A program made the translations under genes and the position numbers. From CAILUF01 sp964505265 (lineage in GTDB: Bacteria > Pseudomonadota > Alphaproteobacteria > Rickettsiales > UBA1997), in assembly GCA_964505265.1 (NCBI GenBank), contig CAZDGN010000006.1, forward strand, positions 25,474 to 89,473: a stretch of 64,000 nucleotides of DNA. The letters run 5' to 3'. A model generated the notes under the pieces. It searched no databases and was not told the origin of the DNA. It saw only the letters and a list, made by a program, of their open reading frames with translations. Numbering within the stretch: position 1 is the stretch's first letter; each line of letters begins with the position of its first letter. Below are positions 8,866-17,429 of this stretch, in pieces.

Positions 8866-9177
8866 TTATAATTCATTAACTTCAAATCCGGTAATTTTTT
8901 TTATCTCTTGGCGATGACGCTCATTTTCTTGCTTTAAAAGCTCTCTTTGTTCTTTACTTAATTTTTTAAACATCTCTTTTCTATTATCCATTTTTTGCTT
9001 AACCTCGGGAGAGGAGCTTTCATAAAGCTTTTGTCTTAATTGGCGCCTAGAAGAAGCTTCTTTATCAATCTTATTTTCAATGACCGCACCTTCAATAGCT
9101 TGAGCAAAACTATAATTTGAAAAATTGATTGAAAAAACTATCAAAAATAGAAGAAAATGTTTGCGATATTTATTCAT
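8866..9177 (-). CDS. Small exported helical protein, probable short relative of the LTPxQ family
   Basis: 103 residues with a signal peptide (about 1-26, ending SNYSFAQ) and a highly charged helical remainder. KKLSKEQRELLKQENERHR near residue 70 has the same L-S/T-x-x-Q-R spacing as the two larger exported paralogues. The start ATG is at 9175-9177. It leads a two-gene minus-strand unit with 8233-8859. I cannot assign a function. A periplasmic stress/chaperone role is only a guess from the Spy/CpxP-like motif. Confidence 0.6.
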   Translation of the reverse strand: MNKYRKHFLLFLIVFSINFSNYSFAQAIEGAVIENKIDKEASSRRQLRQKLYESSSPEVKQKMDNRKEMFKKLSKEQRELLKQENERHRQEIKKITGFEVNEL

Positions 9178-9347
9178 AAAAATTATATTTTAATATTTGT
9201 TTTTTTTAAATTTTTTTAGCTTATTTTTTATAAGAATTATAAGCAATTTTTTTAATTAAATTTTTACTTATTTTTCAATTTTATTCAAAAAAAATTCAAA
9301 AAAACCCAAAAAAAACCTATTTTTTTAAAAAAGTTAATTTTTTTTGT

Positions 9348-9377
9348 GGACAAATAAAAAAATTTTTTTATTGTTCC
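9348..9377. repeat. 30-base near-perfect palindrome in divergent intergenic region
   Basis: Arms GGACAAATAAAAAAA and TTTTTTTATTGTTCC abut with no spacer; 13 of 15 pairs match. It sits 170 bases upstream of the minus-strand exported-protein start and 78 bases upstream of the plus-strand decarboxylase start. The surrounding 9178-9454 stretch is otherwise poly-A/poly-T. It could be an operator, a bent-DNA promoter element, or a hairpin. Confidence 0.5.
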
Positions 9378-9454
9378 GCCCCTCTTATTATTTTTTTTCA
9401 AAAATTTTGTATAAGTTTTTTGTTTTTTATTAATTTATATTTTACTAAAAAGAA

Positions 9455-10798
9455 ATGGAACCAGAACAAGAATATGACCGAAGAGTCTCTTCAAAAATTT
9501 ATTATCTTCATAATAGCAATAAAAAAGCTAATAAAAATAATAAACCAGATAACCACTCCATCAAACCAAGTGAAGATTTATCTTCGACCAATAATCTTGT
9601 TGCGATAGATGATTATATCAAATTAAACTCACCTACAATTCCAGTATATTGTATAAGACCAAATTCAATAAAAAAAGCTGTGAATTTTTTTCAAAAAGAA
9701 TTTGTTTCTAATAATAATCCAACAGAAATTTTATATTCTGTAAAAAGCAATCCAGATCGTCAAGTTTTAAGGCACTTGTTTAATAATGGCATCAAGCATT
9801 TTGATGTCGCTTCCCTTTCAGAAATAAATTTAATTGACGAGTTATTTGGCAATAAAAATGTCAAGATGTATTTTATGCATCCAATTAAATCTCCAGAATC
9901 AATTGCCGACGCTTATTTCAATTATGGAATAAAAGATTTTTCTTTAGATTCTTTTGACGAGCTAGACAAAATTCTTAAAGCTACAAAAAATGCAAAAGAT
10001 CTTGGCTTACACATTAGATTATCAATTCCAAATTCGCATTCGGCGATTGATCTATCTGGAAAATTTGGCATTTTACCATCTGACTCAGCTGGTCTCTTGA
10101 GAAAAGCTAGAGCCATCGCCAAAACCCTTGGTATCTGTTTCCATGTTGGCTCTCAATGTATGGATCCAGTTGAATATAGAAATGCAATCATAATTACCAA
10201 AGAAGTCCTCGAGGATTCTGAAGTAAATATTGATGTGCTTGATATTGGAGGCGGTTTTCCATCAATTTACCCAACAATGACTCCGCCAAATTTAACTCAT
10301 TATTTTGATGAAATTTTTGATGCAATTGAACATCTAAATTTATCTAATAACTGCAAAATATGGTGCGAACCCGGAAGAGCATTAGTAGCCGAATCTGGCT
10401 CACTAATAGTTAGAGTTGAGGGCAGAAAAAATCATATGCTTTACATTAATGATGGAACCTATGGTGGATTGTTTGATGCTGGCTATCCCGGCTTTATTTA
10501 CCATACCAAGGCTATTAGAATTAAAAATGAATCAAAATTATCTTCGGAAAAAATTGCCTTTGGATTTTATGGTCCAACTTGCGACTCACTTGATACTATG
10601 AAGGGTCCGTTTTATTTACCAGAAAATATTCAGGCTGGCGATTACATTGAAATTGCTCAACTCGGAGCTTATTCTCGAAGCATTAGAACTGAATTTAATG
10701 GTTTTAATAAAAACTTACAAATCGAGGTAAAAGACCTTCCAATTGAGTCAATGTATCCCGATATTCAAAATCAAAATATAAAAAAAATTAATTCATAA
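9455..10798 (+). CDS. Ornithine decarboxylase-like PLP enzyme (fold III, group IV)
   Basis: 447 residues from ATG 9455. The first 50 residues are a polar, Asn/Lys-rich extension. Then come the alanine-racemase-type barrel with PLP lysine near residue 95 (YSVKSNPD), FHVGSQ, the phosphate loop DIGGGFP, CEPGRALVAESG, and the beta-domain substrate motif GPTCDSLDTM. CDS with LGAYSRS fits ornithine decarboxylase better than diaminopimelate decarboxylase; lysine or a bifunctional ODC/LDC remains possible. Product: putrescine (or cadaverine). Three bases separate it from the deoxyhypusine synthase-like gene, implying a polyamine operon. Confidence 0.85.
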   Translation: MEPEQEYDRRVSSKIYYLHNSNKKANKNNKPDNHSIKPSEDLSSTNNLVAIDDYIKLNSPTIPVYCIRPNSIKKAVNFFQKEFVSNNNPTEILYSVKSNPDRQVLRHLFNNGIKHFDVASLSEINLIDELFGNKNVKMYFMHPIKSPESIADAYFNYGIKDFSLDSFDELDKILKATKNAKDLGLHIRLSIPNSHSAIDLSGKFGILPSDSAGLLRKARAIAKTLGICFHVGSQCMDPVEYRNAIIITKEVLEDSEVNIDVLDIGGGFPSIYPTMTPPNLTHYFDEIFDAIEHLNLSNNCKIWCEPGRALVAESGSLIVRVEGRKNHMLYINDGTYGGLFDAGYPGFIYHTKAIRIKNESKLSSEKIAFGFYGPTCDSLDTMKGPFYLPENIQAGDYIEIAQLGAYSRSIRTEFNGFNKNLQIEVKDLPIESMYPDIQNQNIKKINS

Positions 10799-10801
10799 TT
10801 T

Positions 10802-11836
10802 ATGGTAAATAAAAAAATTTCAAAAAAAGATTTACTTAAAAAACAAGTAGAGCATATCGACATTACCTCCTTTGATGCAAGACCAATCATATCACAAATG
10901 GACAAAATGTCATTTACCTCAAGAGATTTGGCAAGAGCTACTGAAATTTTTAATATGATGTTAGCTGACAAATCATGTTCGGTTATTTTAACTCTTGCTG
11001 GTTCAACTTCGGCGGGCGGATGTATGAAGCTTTATGCCGATATGATTAAATACAATATGGTCGATGCCATAGTGGCAACCGGAGCCTCAATTGTTGATAT
11101 GGATTTTTTTGAAGCCTTAGGTTTTAAACATTACCAAGGTACTCCTTTCATTGATGACAAGTTCTTGCGCGATAATTACATCGATAGAATTTACGACACC
11201 TATATCGATGAAGAAGACTTGCAAAAATGTGATCATGCTATTTTTGAAATTGCCAATTCACTTAAAGCAAAACCATATTCATCGAGAGAATTTATTGCCG
11301 AAATGGGCAAATTTTTGCAAAAAAAAGCCAAAAAGAAAGATTCATTAATTCAGCTTGCTTATGAAAATAATGTACCGATTTTTTGCCCAGCCTTTACCGA
11401 TTCATCTGCGGGATTCGGTTTGGTTTTACATCAAGTCAAAAATCCAAAATCACATATTACTATCGACTCAATTCGTGATTTCAAAGAATTAACTGATATT
11501 AAAATTAAAGCTGGAACCACTGGATTGCTAATGATTGGTGGAGGAGTTCCAAAGAATTTCGTTCAAGATACCGTAGTTTGTGCTGAAATTTTAGGTAAGG
11601 AAGTTGATATGCATAAATATGCAATTCAAATCACAGTAGCTGACCAAAGAGATGGAGCTTGCTCATCTTCAACTCTAAAAGAGGCTTGCTCTTGGGGTAA
11701 GGTAGATGTAGCTTTTGAACAAATGGTTTATGCCGAAGCTACTTCAGTTATTCCATTACTAGCATCATGTGCATATCACGATGGCAAATGGAAAAAAAGA
11801 GTTAGAAAAAATTTTAGCAAATTATTTAAGGGATAG
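10802..11836 (+). CDS. Deoxyhypusine synthase-like protein (probable polyamine synthase)
   Basis: 344 residues of the deoxyhypusine synthase family. Visible are LTLAGSTSAGG (NAD-binding), VDAIVATGAS, IFCPAFTDSSAGFG, GGGVPKNF and ACSWGKVDV with the enzyme-intermediate lysine near residue 299. Bacteria lack eIF5A, the eukaryotic substrate, and bacterial relatives (SpeY type) have been linked to homospermidine synthesis. The position three bases after an ornithine decarboxylase supports that: putrescine from the first gene would be the aminobutyl acceptor. The exact product is not readable from sequence. Confidence 0.88.
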   Translation: MVNKKISKKDLLKKQVEHIDITSFDARPIISQMDKMSFTSRDLARATEIFNMMLADKSCSVILTLAGSTSAGGCMKLYADMIKYNMVDAIVATGASIVDMDFFEALGFKHYQGTPFIDDKFLRDNYIDRIYDTYIDEEDLQKCDHAIFEIANSLKAKPYSSREFIAEMGKFLQKKAKKKDSLIQLAYENNVPIFCPAFTDSSAGFGLVLHQVKNPKSHITIDSIRDFKELTDIKIKAGTTGLLMIGGGVPKNFVQDTVVCAEILGKEVDMHKYAIQITVADQRDGACSSSTLKEACSWGKVDVAFEQMVYAEATSVIPLLASCAYHDGKWKKRVRKNFSKLFKG

Positions 11837-11979
11837 TTAATTTTAATATTGATTTAACCATAAATCATCTTAAAATTAGTTAGCAAAATTATTCGATTTT
11901 AATCTTGTACATTAAATTATGTTTAATAAATTGATTGAAATTCATTAATATTATTAAATCGCAATCTTAATTCAATTTG

Positions 11980-12477
11980 ATGTTAGAACAGAAATCAATT
12001 TTTAAAATCTCGTTTATTTATTTTTTTGCCGCAATATTAACGGCGATGAATCTTACCAACATAAGAGTTGCCGGAATTAACAATTTGTGGCCTCTTTTTG
12101 ACCTAATGGCAATTTTTTACTTTGGAATCTTTAAAAATCGCTTCGGCTTGGCATTTATTTTTTTTCTTGGAATTTGGAATGATGCCATCAACGGCAATCC
12201 TTTGGGTCTTACTTCTCTAAGCTATATTATGCTTATAAAAATATTTTCAATTATCAATCAAAGGATTTTATCTAAGGAAAATTTCATTCATATCTGGAAA
12301 CAATTTGTGGTTTTTTTAATTCTGTTTTTAATCTTTAAGCTTGTGCTTTTTGTGATAATTTCTGGAAATTTTATTTCAATTAAAATTATGCTGTTTCAAT
12401 TTGTAATTTCAATTTTTGTTTACATTCCAATCCATGTATTTTTTGATTATTTAAGCAAAAAATTATTAGAAGAATAA
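11980..12477 (+). CDS. mreD: Rod shape-determining protein MreD
   Basis: 165-residue integral membrane protein with about five hydrophobic segments. The MreD core is recognisable: NLWPLFDLMAIFYFGI, FFLGIWNDAINGNPLGLTSLSY. It belongs to the elongasome with MreB/MreC, PBP2 and RodA. A TTG at 11977 directly precedes the ATG at 11980, which I take as the start. It is followed one base after the stop by mrdA. mreB and mreC are not in this window, and rodA is 35 kb away, so the usual mre-mrd cluster is split. Confidence 0.85.
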   Translation: MLEQKSIFKISFIYFFAAILTAMNLTNIRVAGINNLWPLFDLMAIFYFGIFKNRFGLAFIFFLGIWNDAINGNPLGLTSLSYIMLIKIFSIINQRILSKENFIHIWKQFVVFLILFLIFKLVLFVIISGNFISIKIMLFQFVISIFVYIPIHVFFDYLSKKLLEE

Positions 12478-12478
12478 T

Positions 12479-14284
12479 ATGCTTCGAGATATTAGAAAAA
12501 ACAAAATTTTCAATAGACGTGCTATGATACTTGGAGTCACCCAATCGGCTTTGTCAGGAATTTTAGTGCTTCGCCTTGGATATTTGCAAATCTGGAAATA
12601 TGACGAATATAAAAATCAATCGGATAGTAATCGCATTAAACCCGTAATCAATCCAGCGGGCAGGGGAACAGTTTTTGACCGATATGGTCTCCCATTAACC
12701 AGAAATGAAAGCAATTTTAGGCTTTTAATTTATCTTGATAAAAAAAATAATATAGAAAAATCTTTGGATAAAATATGTCAAATCCTTGAAACCAGCGAAG
12801 AAACTAGAAATCTTTTTTACGCCAAAGTTAAAAATGCCAAACGCAAAAATGTTATTTCACTAATCGACAATCTTGGTTGGGACGACCTCGCCAGAATTGA
12901 AACAAACTTTCATTCATTACCAGGCGTTTCAATTGAAAGTGGCATCATCAGAAAATATCCCTACCCTGCAGAAACCTCTCATTTCCTTGGATATGTCTCA
13001 TTGCCAGCTGAAAAAGAAATTGATGAAAACGAACAAAACCTATTTATGCATCCGGATTTTCGTATTGGAAAAAGCGGAATCGAAAAAACTTTTGACACAG
13101 TTTTGCGGGGTAAATATGGAGTAAAATATGTTGAGGTGAATGTTCACGAGGTTCCACTACGAACCTTGTCAATTAAACAACCATCCGAAGGCTCTAGAAT
13201 AAATTTAACTATTGATTTTGGTTTACAAAAATTTATTACCGAACGCATCAAAAACGATGTTGCATCGGTTGTAGTTATGGATGTCAAAACTGGAGAAATC
13301 CTCGGTTATTGTTCCTCACCGACTTTTGATCCAAATAATTTTGTAGAAGGCGTATCTAAAGATTATTGGAAACAATTAAATGAAGATCCAAAAAAACCAT
13401 TAAATAATAAGCCCATCTCGGCACTTTACCCACCAGGGTCAACTTTTAAACTTATGGTTGCCCTAGCGGCACTTGAAACAGGTTTCAATCCAGCCACAAG
13501 ATTTTATTGCAACGGCTCTTATCAGCTCGGCAAAAGAACTTTTCATTGCTGGCAAGAAAAAGGGCATGGCTCTCAAGATTTAATTGGGGCAATTAAACAT
13601 TCTTGCAATGTTTATTTTTATAACTTGGCAAGTCAAATTGGCCACGAACGATTCAATGATGTAGCCAGAAGATTTGGCTTTGGTGAAAAATTTGATATTA
13701 GTCTGTACGGATCAAAATCTGGACTTCTTCCAAGTGACGAGTGGAAGAAAAAAACCTTCAACCAGCCTTGGGTAAAGGGCGACACTTTAAACACCGCAAT
13801 CGGTCAAGGAAATGTTCTTGGCACTCCTCTTCAACTTGCAGTTGTTGCCTCAAGAATTGCAAATGGCGGAATTCCTATCAAGCCATATCTTGTAAGAAAT
13901 AGCAATATTTTTAAACAATATGATGCTTTAAAAAATGAGCCAATAGTTGATAATAAATTTTTGAAATTAATACAAGAGGGCATGAAAAAAGTAGTAAATG
14001 AAGCAGGGGGAACTGCCTTTGGCAAAAAGATTTTAACTCCTGGATATGAAATGGCCGGAAAAACTGGAACATCACAAGTTATTTCTAAAAGAGAAAAGGA
14101 AATGTCCAAAGCCGAAATTGAAAATAACGCTAACCATGCAATTTTTATTGGCTATGCCCCAATTCACGACCCAAAATATGCGATTTCAGTTGTTGTTGAG
14201 CACGGAAAAAGTGGCTCAATGGCGGCGGCACCAATTGCCAAAGATGTCTTGATGCAAGCACAGGGTCTTAAAATAAATTTATAA
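12479..14284 (+). CDS. mrdA: Penicillin-binding protein 2 (elongation transpeptidase)
   Basis: 601 residues. An N-terminal membrane anchor (about 18-36) is followed by the PBP dimerisation domain (NPAGRGTVFDRYGLPL) and the transpeptidase domain with SxxK (PPGSTFKLM, Ser about 320), SxN (SCNVYF, about 374) and KTG (AGKTGTSQV, about 527). The FRIGKSGIEKTFD block is typical of PBP2. It cross-links peptidoglycan for cell elongation in the periplasm. Being beside mreD supports PBP2 rather than FtsI, which is encoded separately at 36.5 kb. Retention of both indicates a normal rod-building wall machinery. Confidence 0.95.
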   Translation: MLRDIRKNKIFNRRAMILGVTQSALSGILVLRLGYLQIWKYDEYKNQSDSNRIKPVINPAGRGTVFDRYGLPLTRNESNFRLLIYLDKKNNIEKSLDKICQILETSEETRNLFYAKVKNAKRKNVISLIDNLGWDDLARIETNFHSLPGVSIESGIIRKYPYPAETSHFLGYVSLPAEKEIDENEQNLFMHPDFRIGKSGIEKTFDTVLRGKYGVKYVEVNVHEVPLRTLSIKQPSEGSRINLTIDFGLQKFITERIKNDVASVVVMDVKTGEILGYCSSPTFDPNNFVEGVSKDYWKQLNEDPKKPLNNKPISALYPPGSTFKLMVALAALETGFNPATRFYCNGSYQLGKRTFHCWQEKGHGSQDLIGAIKHSCNVYFYNLASQIGHERFNDVARRFGFGEKFDISLYGSKSGLLPSDEWKKKTFNQPWVKGDTLNTAIGQGNVLGTPLQLAVVASRIANGGIPIKPYLVRNSNIFKQYDALKNEPIVDNKFLKLIQEGMKKVVNEAGGTAFGKKILTPGYEMAGKTGTSQVISKREKEMSKAEIENNANHAIFIGYAPIHDPKYAISVVVEHGKSGSMAAAPIAKDVLMQAQGLKINL

Positions 14285-14289
14285 AAAAT

Positions 14290-15066
14290 ATGTTTATAAA
14301 AATCCCTTTTAAAAATCAAAAAATTGAATTTTGGGAAATAAAAAACAATGCAAAACTTCTCGTAAAAAAAATCTTTTTTAAGAACGATATTTCAAGAAAA
14401 ATTATAAGTTATTTGATTTATTTTTACTTATTTTTTGTTTATAAAACTTGCAGAAAAAAATTTATCGGCTTTGAAAATCAGACTAATTTTATTGAAAAAA
14501 ATTCAATAATTTTTTCATTTTGGCATAATCGTTTAATGATGATTCCATTTTTATCAAGAAAGATTAAGAAAAAAATTAATAATTTCAACCTAATGACCCT
14601 AGCTTCAAGACATGGTGACGGCAGAATAGTGGGTGAGGTTATGGAAAAATTTGGCCTAATCTCAGTGCTTGGATCAAGCAAAGACAAAAGAGGGTCGCAC
14701 AAGGGTATTGAATATTCAAATTTAAAAAAAATAATTAATGGCTTAAAAAATGGCTACTGCCTAGGCATTACCCCAGATGGTCCTCGCGGACCCAATCAAG
14801 AGATTAACGGCGAAATTATTAATATCGCCAAATTAACTGGCGCTTCATTAATAAATGTTTCTTATTCTTGTTCAAGATTTATTGTAATCAAAAAAAGCTG
14901 GGATAAATTTAAAATTCCCCTTCCATTTTCACGCTTATGTTTTGTGGTTTCAGATAATATATATAAGGTCGATAAAAATATGAGTGAATCGGATTTAGAA
15001 TCTTTAAAATTTCAAATTCGTGATGATTTAAATCACACTCAAAATCTCGCAGACTCTTCCTTATAA
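14290..15066 (+). CDS. Lysophospholipid acyltransferase-like protein (DUF374)
   Basis: 258 residues. The HxxxxD-like acyltransferase signature FSFWHNRLMM (about 77-86), ASRHGDGRIV and the second motif ITPDGPRGP (about 160-168) are those of the DUF374 group, thought to acylate lipids such as the lipid A precursor at the inner membrane. The start five bases after mrdA suggests co-transcription. The protein has an N-terminal membrane-associated stretch (ISYLIYFYLFFVYK). The acyl donor and acceptor are not determinable here. Confidence 0.8.
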   Translation: MFIKIPFKNQKIEFWEIKNNAKLLVKKIFFKNDISRKIISYLIYFYLFFVYKTCRKKFIGFENQTNFIEKNSIIFSFWHNRLMMIPFLSRKIKKKINNFNLMTLASRHGDGRIVGEVMEKFGLISVLGSSKDKRGSHKGIEYSNLKKIINGLKNGYCLGITPDGPRGPNQEINGEIINIAKLTGASLINVSYSCSRFIVIKKSWDKFKIPLPFSRLCFVVSDNIYKVDKNMSESDLESLKFQIRDDLNHTQNLADSSL

Positions 15067-15123
15067 ATTAATATTTTTGCATAAAATATTAGTGCAATTC
15101 GCGGTTTTAAAATTTTTATAATC

Positions 15124-15855
15124 CTATTTGCTAGCAACAATAGCCAATTTATTTGACGCATCTTCGATGGCTGAAATTAGTTTTTTGTTAAAATCATCTT
15201 TGGATAATCCTTGATTAATTGCTGGCAAAAACTCAATGATTATTACTCCGGGTTTTTTTAAAATTTTATGTTTTGACCAATATAATCCAGAGTTTAAGGC
15301 AACAGGAACAATTTTTGTTTCGCAAGAATTATACAAGGCGGTAATGCCTGCTTGATAGGGAAAATCTTTGGGGCTTCCAGCAATCGGAACTCTTGTACCT
15401 TGCGGAAAAATCACCACACTTTGACCCAAATTTAAATAAAATCTTGCTTGGGCAATCACATTTTTTAAAGACTTCATGCCACCTTTGCGATCAACGCTGA
15501 TACCGCTCATAAATTTCAAAAACCAGCCATAAAACGGAATTTTTTCTAACTCCTTTTTATATGCATATACAGGCCGATTTAAAATTAAGTGCATTACCAC
15601 CGTTTCCCACATCGATTGATGCTTACAAGCATAAATACAAGGCTCCTTGAGAATATTTTCTTGGCCTATAATTTTATACTCTATTTTGCACAATTTTTTT
15701 AGGACATAAAATGAAAATTGTGACCAAATTTTGGCACCAAAATCGCCAATTTTCTTACTTTTAAAAATAAAGGCGGGTGGCAAAAAAATAATTGGAATAA
15801 TCGCTCCCCAACTATTGATAAATACGACAAACAATAAGGATTTTAGATACTGCAT
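15124..15855 (-). CDS. plsC: 1-acyl-sn-glycerol-3-phosphate acyltransferase
   Basis: 243 residues. N-terminal membrane segment (about 7-28), then the PlsC motifs: CKHQSMWET (H-x4-E in place of the canonical H-x4-D, common in alphaproteobacterial members), SVDRKGG and IFPQGTRVP. It makes phosphatidic acid from lysophosphatidate at the inner membrane. It is convergent with the DUF374 gene, with 57 bases between the stops. The start ATG at 15853-15855 gives the standard length. Confidence 0.9.
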   Translation of the reverse strand: MQYLKSLLFVVFINSWGAIIPIIFLPPAFIFKSKKIGDFGAKIWSQFSFYVLKKLCKIEYKIIGQENILKEPCIYACKHQSMWETVVMHLILNRPVYAYKKELEKIPFYGWFLKFMSGISVDRKGGMKSLKNVIAQARFYLNLGQSVVIFPQGTRVPIAGSPKDFPYQAGITALYNSCETKIVPVALNSGLYWSKHKILKKPGVIIIEFLPAINQGLSKDDFNKKLISAIEDASNKLAIVASK

Positions 15856-15929
15856 TAAAATATATTTTATTGCCTAACTGGATAAGTAAAAGCTTATTTT
15901 GAATTTAAGGATTTTATTTTGTGTTATGG

Positions 15930-16004
15930 TGGTGCCGGATGTCGGGTTTGAACTGACGACCTACTGTTTACAAGACAGTTGCTCTACCGCTGAGCTAATC
16001 CGGC
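15930..16004 (-). tRNA. tRNA-Thr (anticodon TGT)
   Basis: Reading the minus strand: acceptor GCCGGAT/ATCCGGC, D-stem GCTC/GAGC, anticodon arm ACTGT-CTTGTAA-ACAGT (anticodon TGT), T arm with TTCAAAC, discriminator A and encoded CCA. 75 bases, all stems paired. Confidence 0.95.
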
Positions 16005-16058
16005 TTTATTTAAAAAAATTGTAGAATTTTAAAGTTAATTTTACAATAAAAAAATTAA

Positions 16059-16105
16059 AAATATTCGGATTACAACTTTTTTTAAAAAGCATAATCCGAA
16101 TATTT
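16059..16105 (-). terminator. Strong hairpin terminator after the Ala/Pro-rich gene
   Basis: Perfect 14-base inverted repeat AAATATTCGGATTA (16059-16072) / TAATCCGAATATTT (16092-16105). The 19-base spacer contains a further CTTTTT/AAAAAG pairing, so the stem can extend. It begins five bases past the stop of the minus-strand gene and is followed on that strand by a T-rich tract, the geometry of an intrinsic terminator. Confidence 0.75.
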
Positions 16106-16110
16106 GGCAC

Positions 16111-16374
16111 CTATTTTTTAACAGGAGCTGGAGCTGGAGCCGGAACTGCAACTGGAACAGCTGCTGGAGCGGTTGCAGCATTTTCTTGAGCTTTCGCTTC
16201 AGCTTTTTTAGCTTTTTTAGCTTTTTTAGCTTTTTTTTCAGCTTTAGGGGCTTCAGCTGGAGCTGGAGCATTAGCAACTACTGGAGCATTAGCTGGAGCG
16301 GTAGCTGGAGTTTGAGCATTAGCAACTGATGCAAACATTGCAAAGATTGCCACGATTAGTGAAAATTTTTTCAT
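16111..16374 (-). CDS. Small exported Ala/Pro/Lys-rich protein
   Basis: 87 residues: clear signal peptide MKKFSLIVAIFAMFASVANA, then alternating Ala-Pro stretches around a central basic run with AKKAKKAKKA repeats and a Pro/Val tail ending APVKK. No globular domain is expected. Similar AKKA-rich repeats occur in periplasmic or envelope proteins that bind polyanions, but I recognise no family. The gene stands alone with its own strong terminator, suggesting a well expressed monocistronic unit. The amino-acid bias makes its codons GC-richer than the surroundings. Confidence 0.7.
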   Translation of the reverse strand: MKKFSLIVAIFAMFASVANAQTPATAPANAPVVANAPAPAEAPKAEKKAKKAKKAKKAEAKAQENAATAPAAVPVAVPAPAPAPVKK

Positions 16375-16539
16375 ATTTTTAAAAATTATTTTGTTTTAAG
16401 ATAATGCTTTTTTATAAAGCCAACATAAATTTTTTAGGTTTACATCACTGCTTTTTTAATAGCCTAAGAATTTTATTTTTAAAAAAAAAATTGTCAATAT
16501 ATCAATTAATAAATTACATTAAAAATAAATAGAATGAAT

Positions 16540-17427
16540 TTAATTCAATAAATAATCAGTTAAGTCATTTAATAATTGGGCTTTTTGACCAAATATTTTT
16601 AAATGAGATTTTGCCTGCTCCCTTAAAAGAACCAATTGCTTTTCGCAATTATTAAGACCAATTATATCGACAATGCTGGTATTTTTTTTTGGTTTTTTGT
16701 GAGCAATTTCATCAATTTCAGTTTTGCCAATATCCACTCCCCGATGATCCAAAATATCGTCCTTAATTTGAAATGCCAAGCCCAAATCATTTGCAAAAAA
16801 TCTAATAGTTTTTCTTTCGCTTGAACTAGCATTTGCAATAACTCCACCAAGTTCAGATGATGCCATAAACAACTCTCCCGTCTTGAGGCGGTGAATATTG
16901 GCAATTAATTCTTTAGAAATAACTTTACTAGAATTTTCAATATCAATCATTTGTCCACCCACCATTCCACGGTAGCCAATGGCATTTGATAAAACTTTTA
17001 TCATCTCAATTTTGATATTATTATCTTTAATTTCGTTGGTAGAGGCAATAATTTCAAAAGCTAATGTAAGTAATCCATCGCCAGCAAGAATTGCGGTAGC
17101 ATCGTCAAATTTCTTGTGATTTGATAATTTACCTCTTCGATAATCATCATTGTCCATCGCAGGCAAATCATCGTGAATTAATGAATACACGTGAACAAAT
17201 TCTATAGCACATGCAACATCAAGGCAGGAAGCAGTTGGATAATCAAAAATATTTGCTACCGCCATCAATAAGAACGGGCGAATCCTCTTGCCTGTAGACA
17301 AAGCGGAATATCTCATTGCTTCCATAATTTTAGAATCTTCACCATCAATCGACAATAACTCATCCATTCTTTTATTTAGATGGTAGCTTGATGCAAGCAT
17401 TGCTTCTTTTAAATTTGCGAACTCCAT
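16540..17427 (-). CDS. ispA: Geranylgeranyl/farnesyl diphosphate synthase (polyprenyl synthetase)
   Basis: 295 residues. First aspartate-rich motif HDDLPAMDNDDYRRG (about 88-102), second FQIKDDILDH (about 214-223), plus GKRIRPFL and the basic MDELLSIDG start region. Short-chain trans-prenyl synthase, most likely farnesyl diphosphate synthase, feeding undecaprenyl-phosphate and quinone synthesis. It begins two bases after the uvrA stop on the same strand, so they are probably co-transcribed. Chain length cannot be fixed from sequence alone. Confidence 0.9.
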   Translation of the reverse strand: MEFANLKEAMLASSYHLNKRMDELLSIDGEDSKIMEAMRYSALSTGKRIRPFLLMAVANIFDYPTASCLDVACAIEFVHVYSLIHDDLPAMDNDDYRRGKLSNHKKFDDATAILAGDGLLTLAFEIIASTNEIKDNNIKIEMIKVLSNAIGYRGMVGGQMIDIENSSKVISKELIANIHRLKTGELFMASSELGGVIANASSSERKTIRFFANDLGLAFQIKDDILDHRGVDIGKTEIDEIAHKKPKKNTSIVDIIGLNNCEKQLVLLREQAKSHLKIFGQKAQLLNDLTDYLLN

Positions 17428-17429
17428 AT

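Noticed and set aside
15124..15855. PlsC with H-x4-E might be catalytically altered
   Set aside because: The E variant in KHQSMWE is common in alphaproteobacterial acyltransferases, so I do not treat it as a defect.
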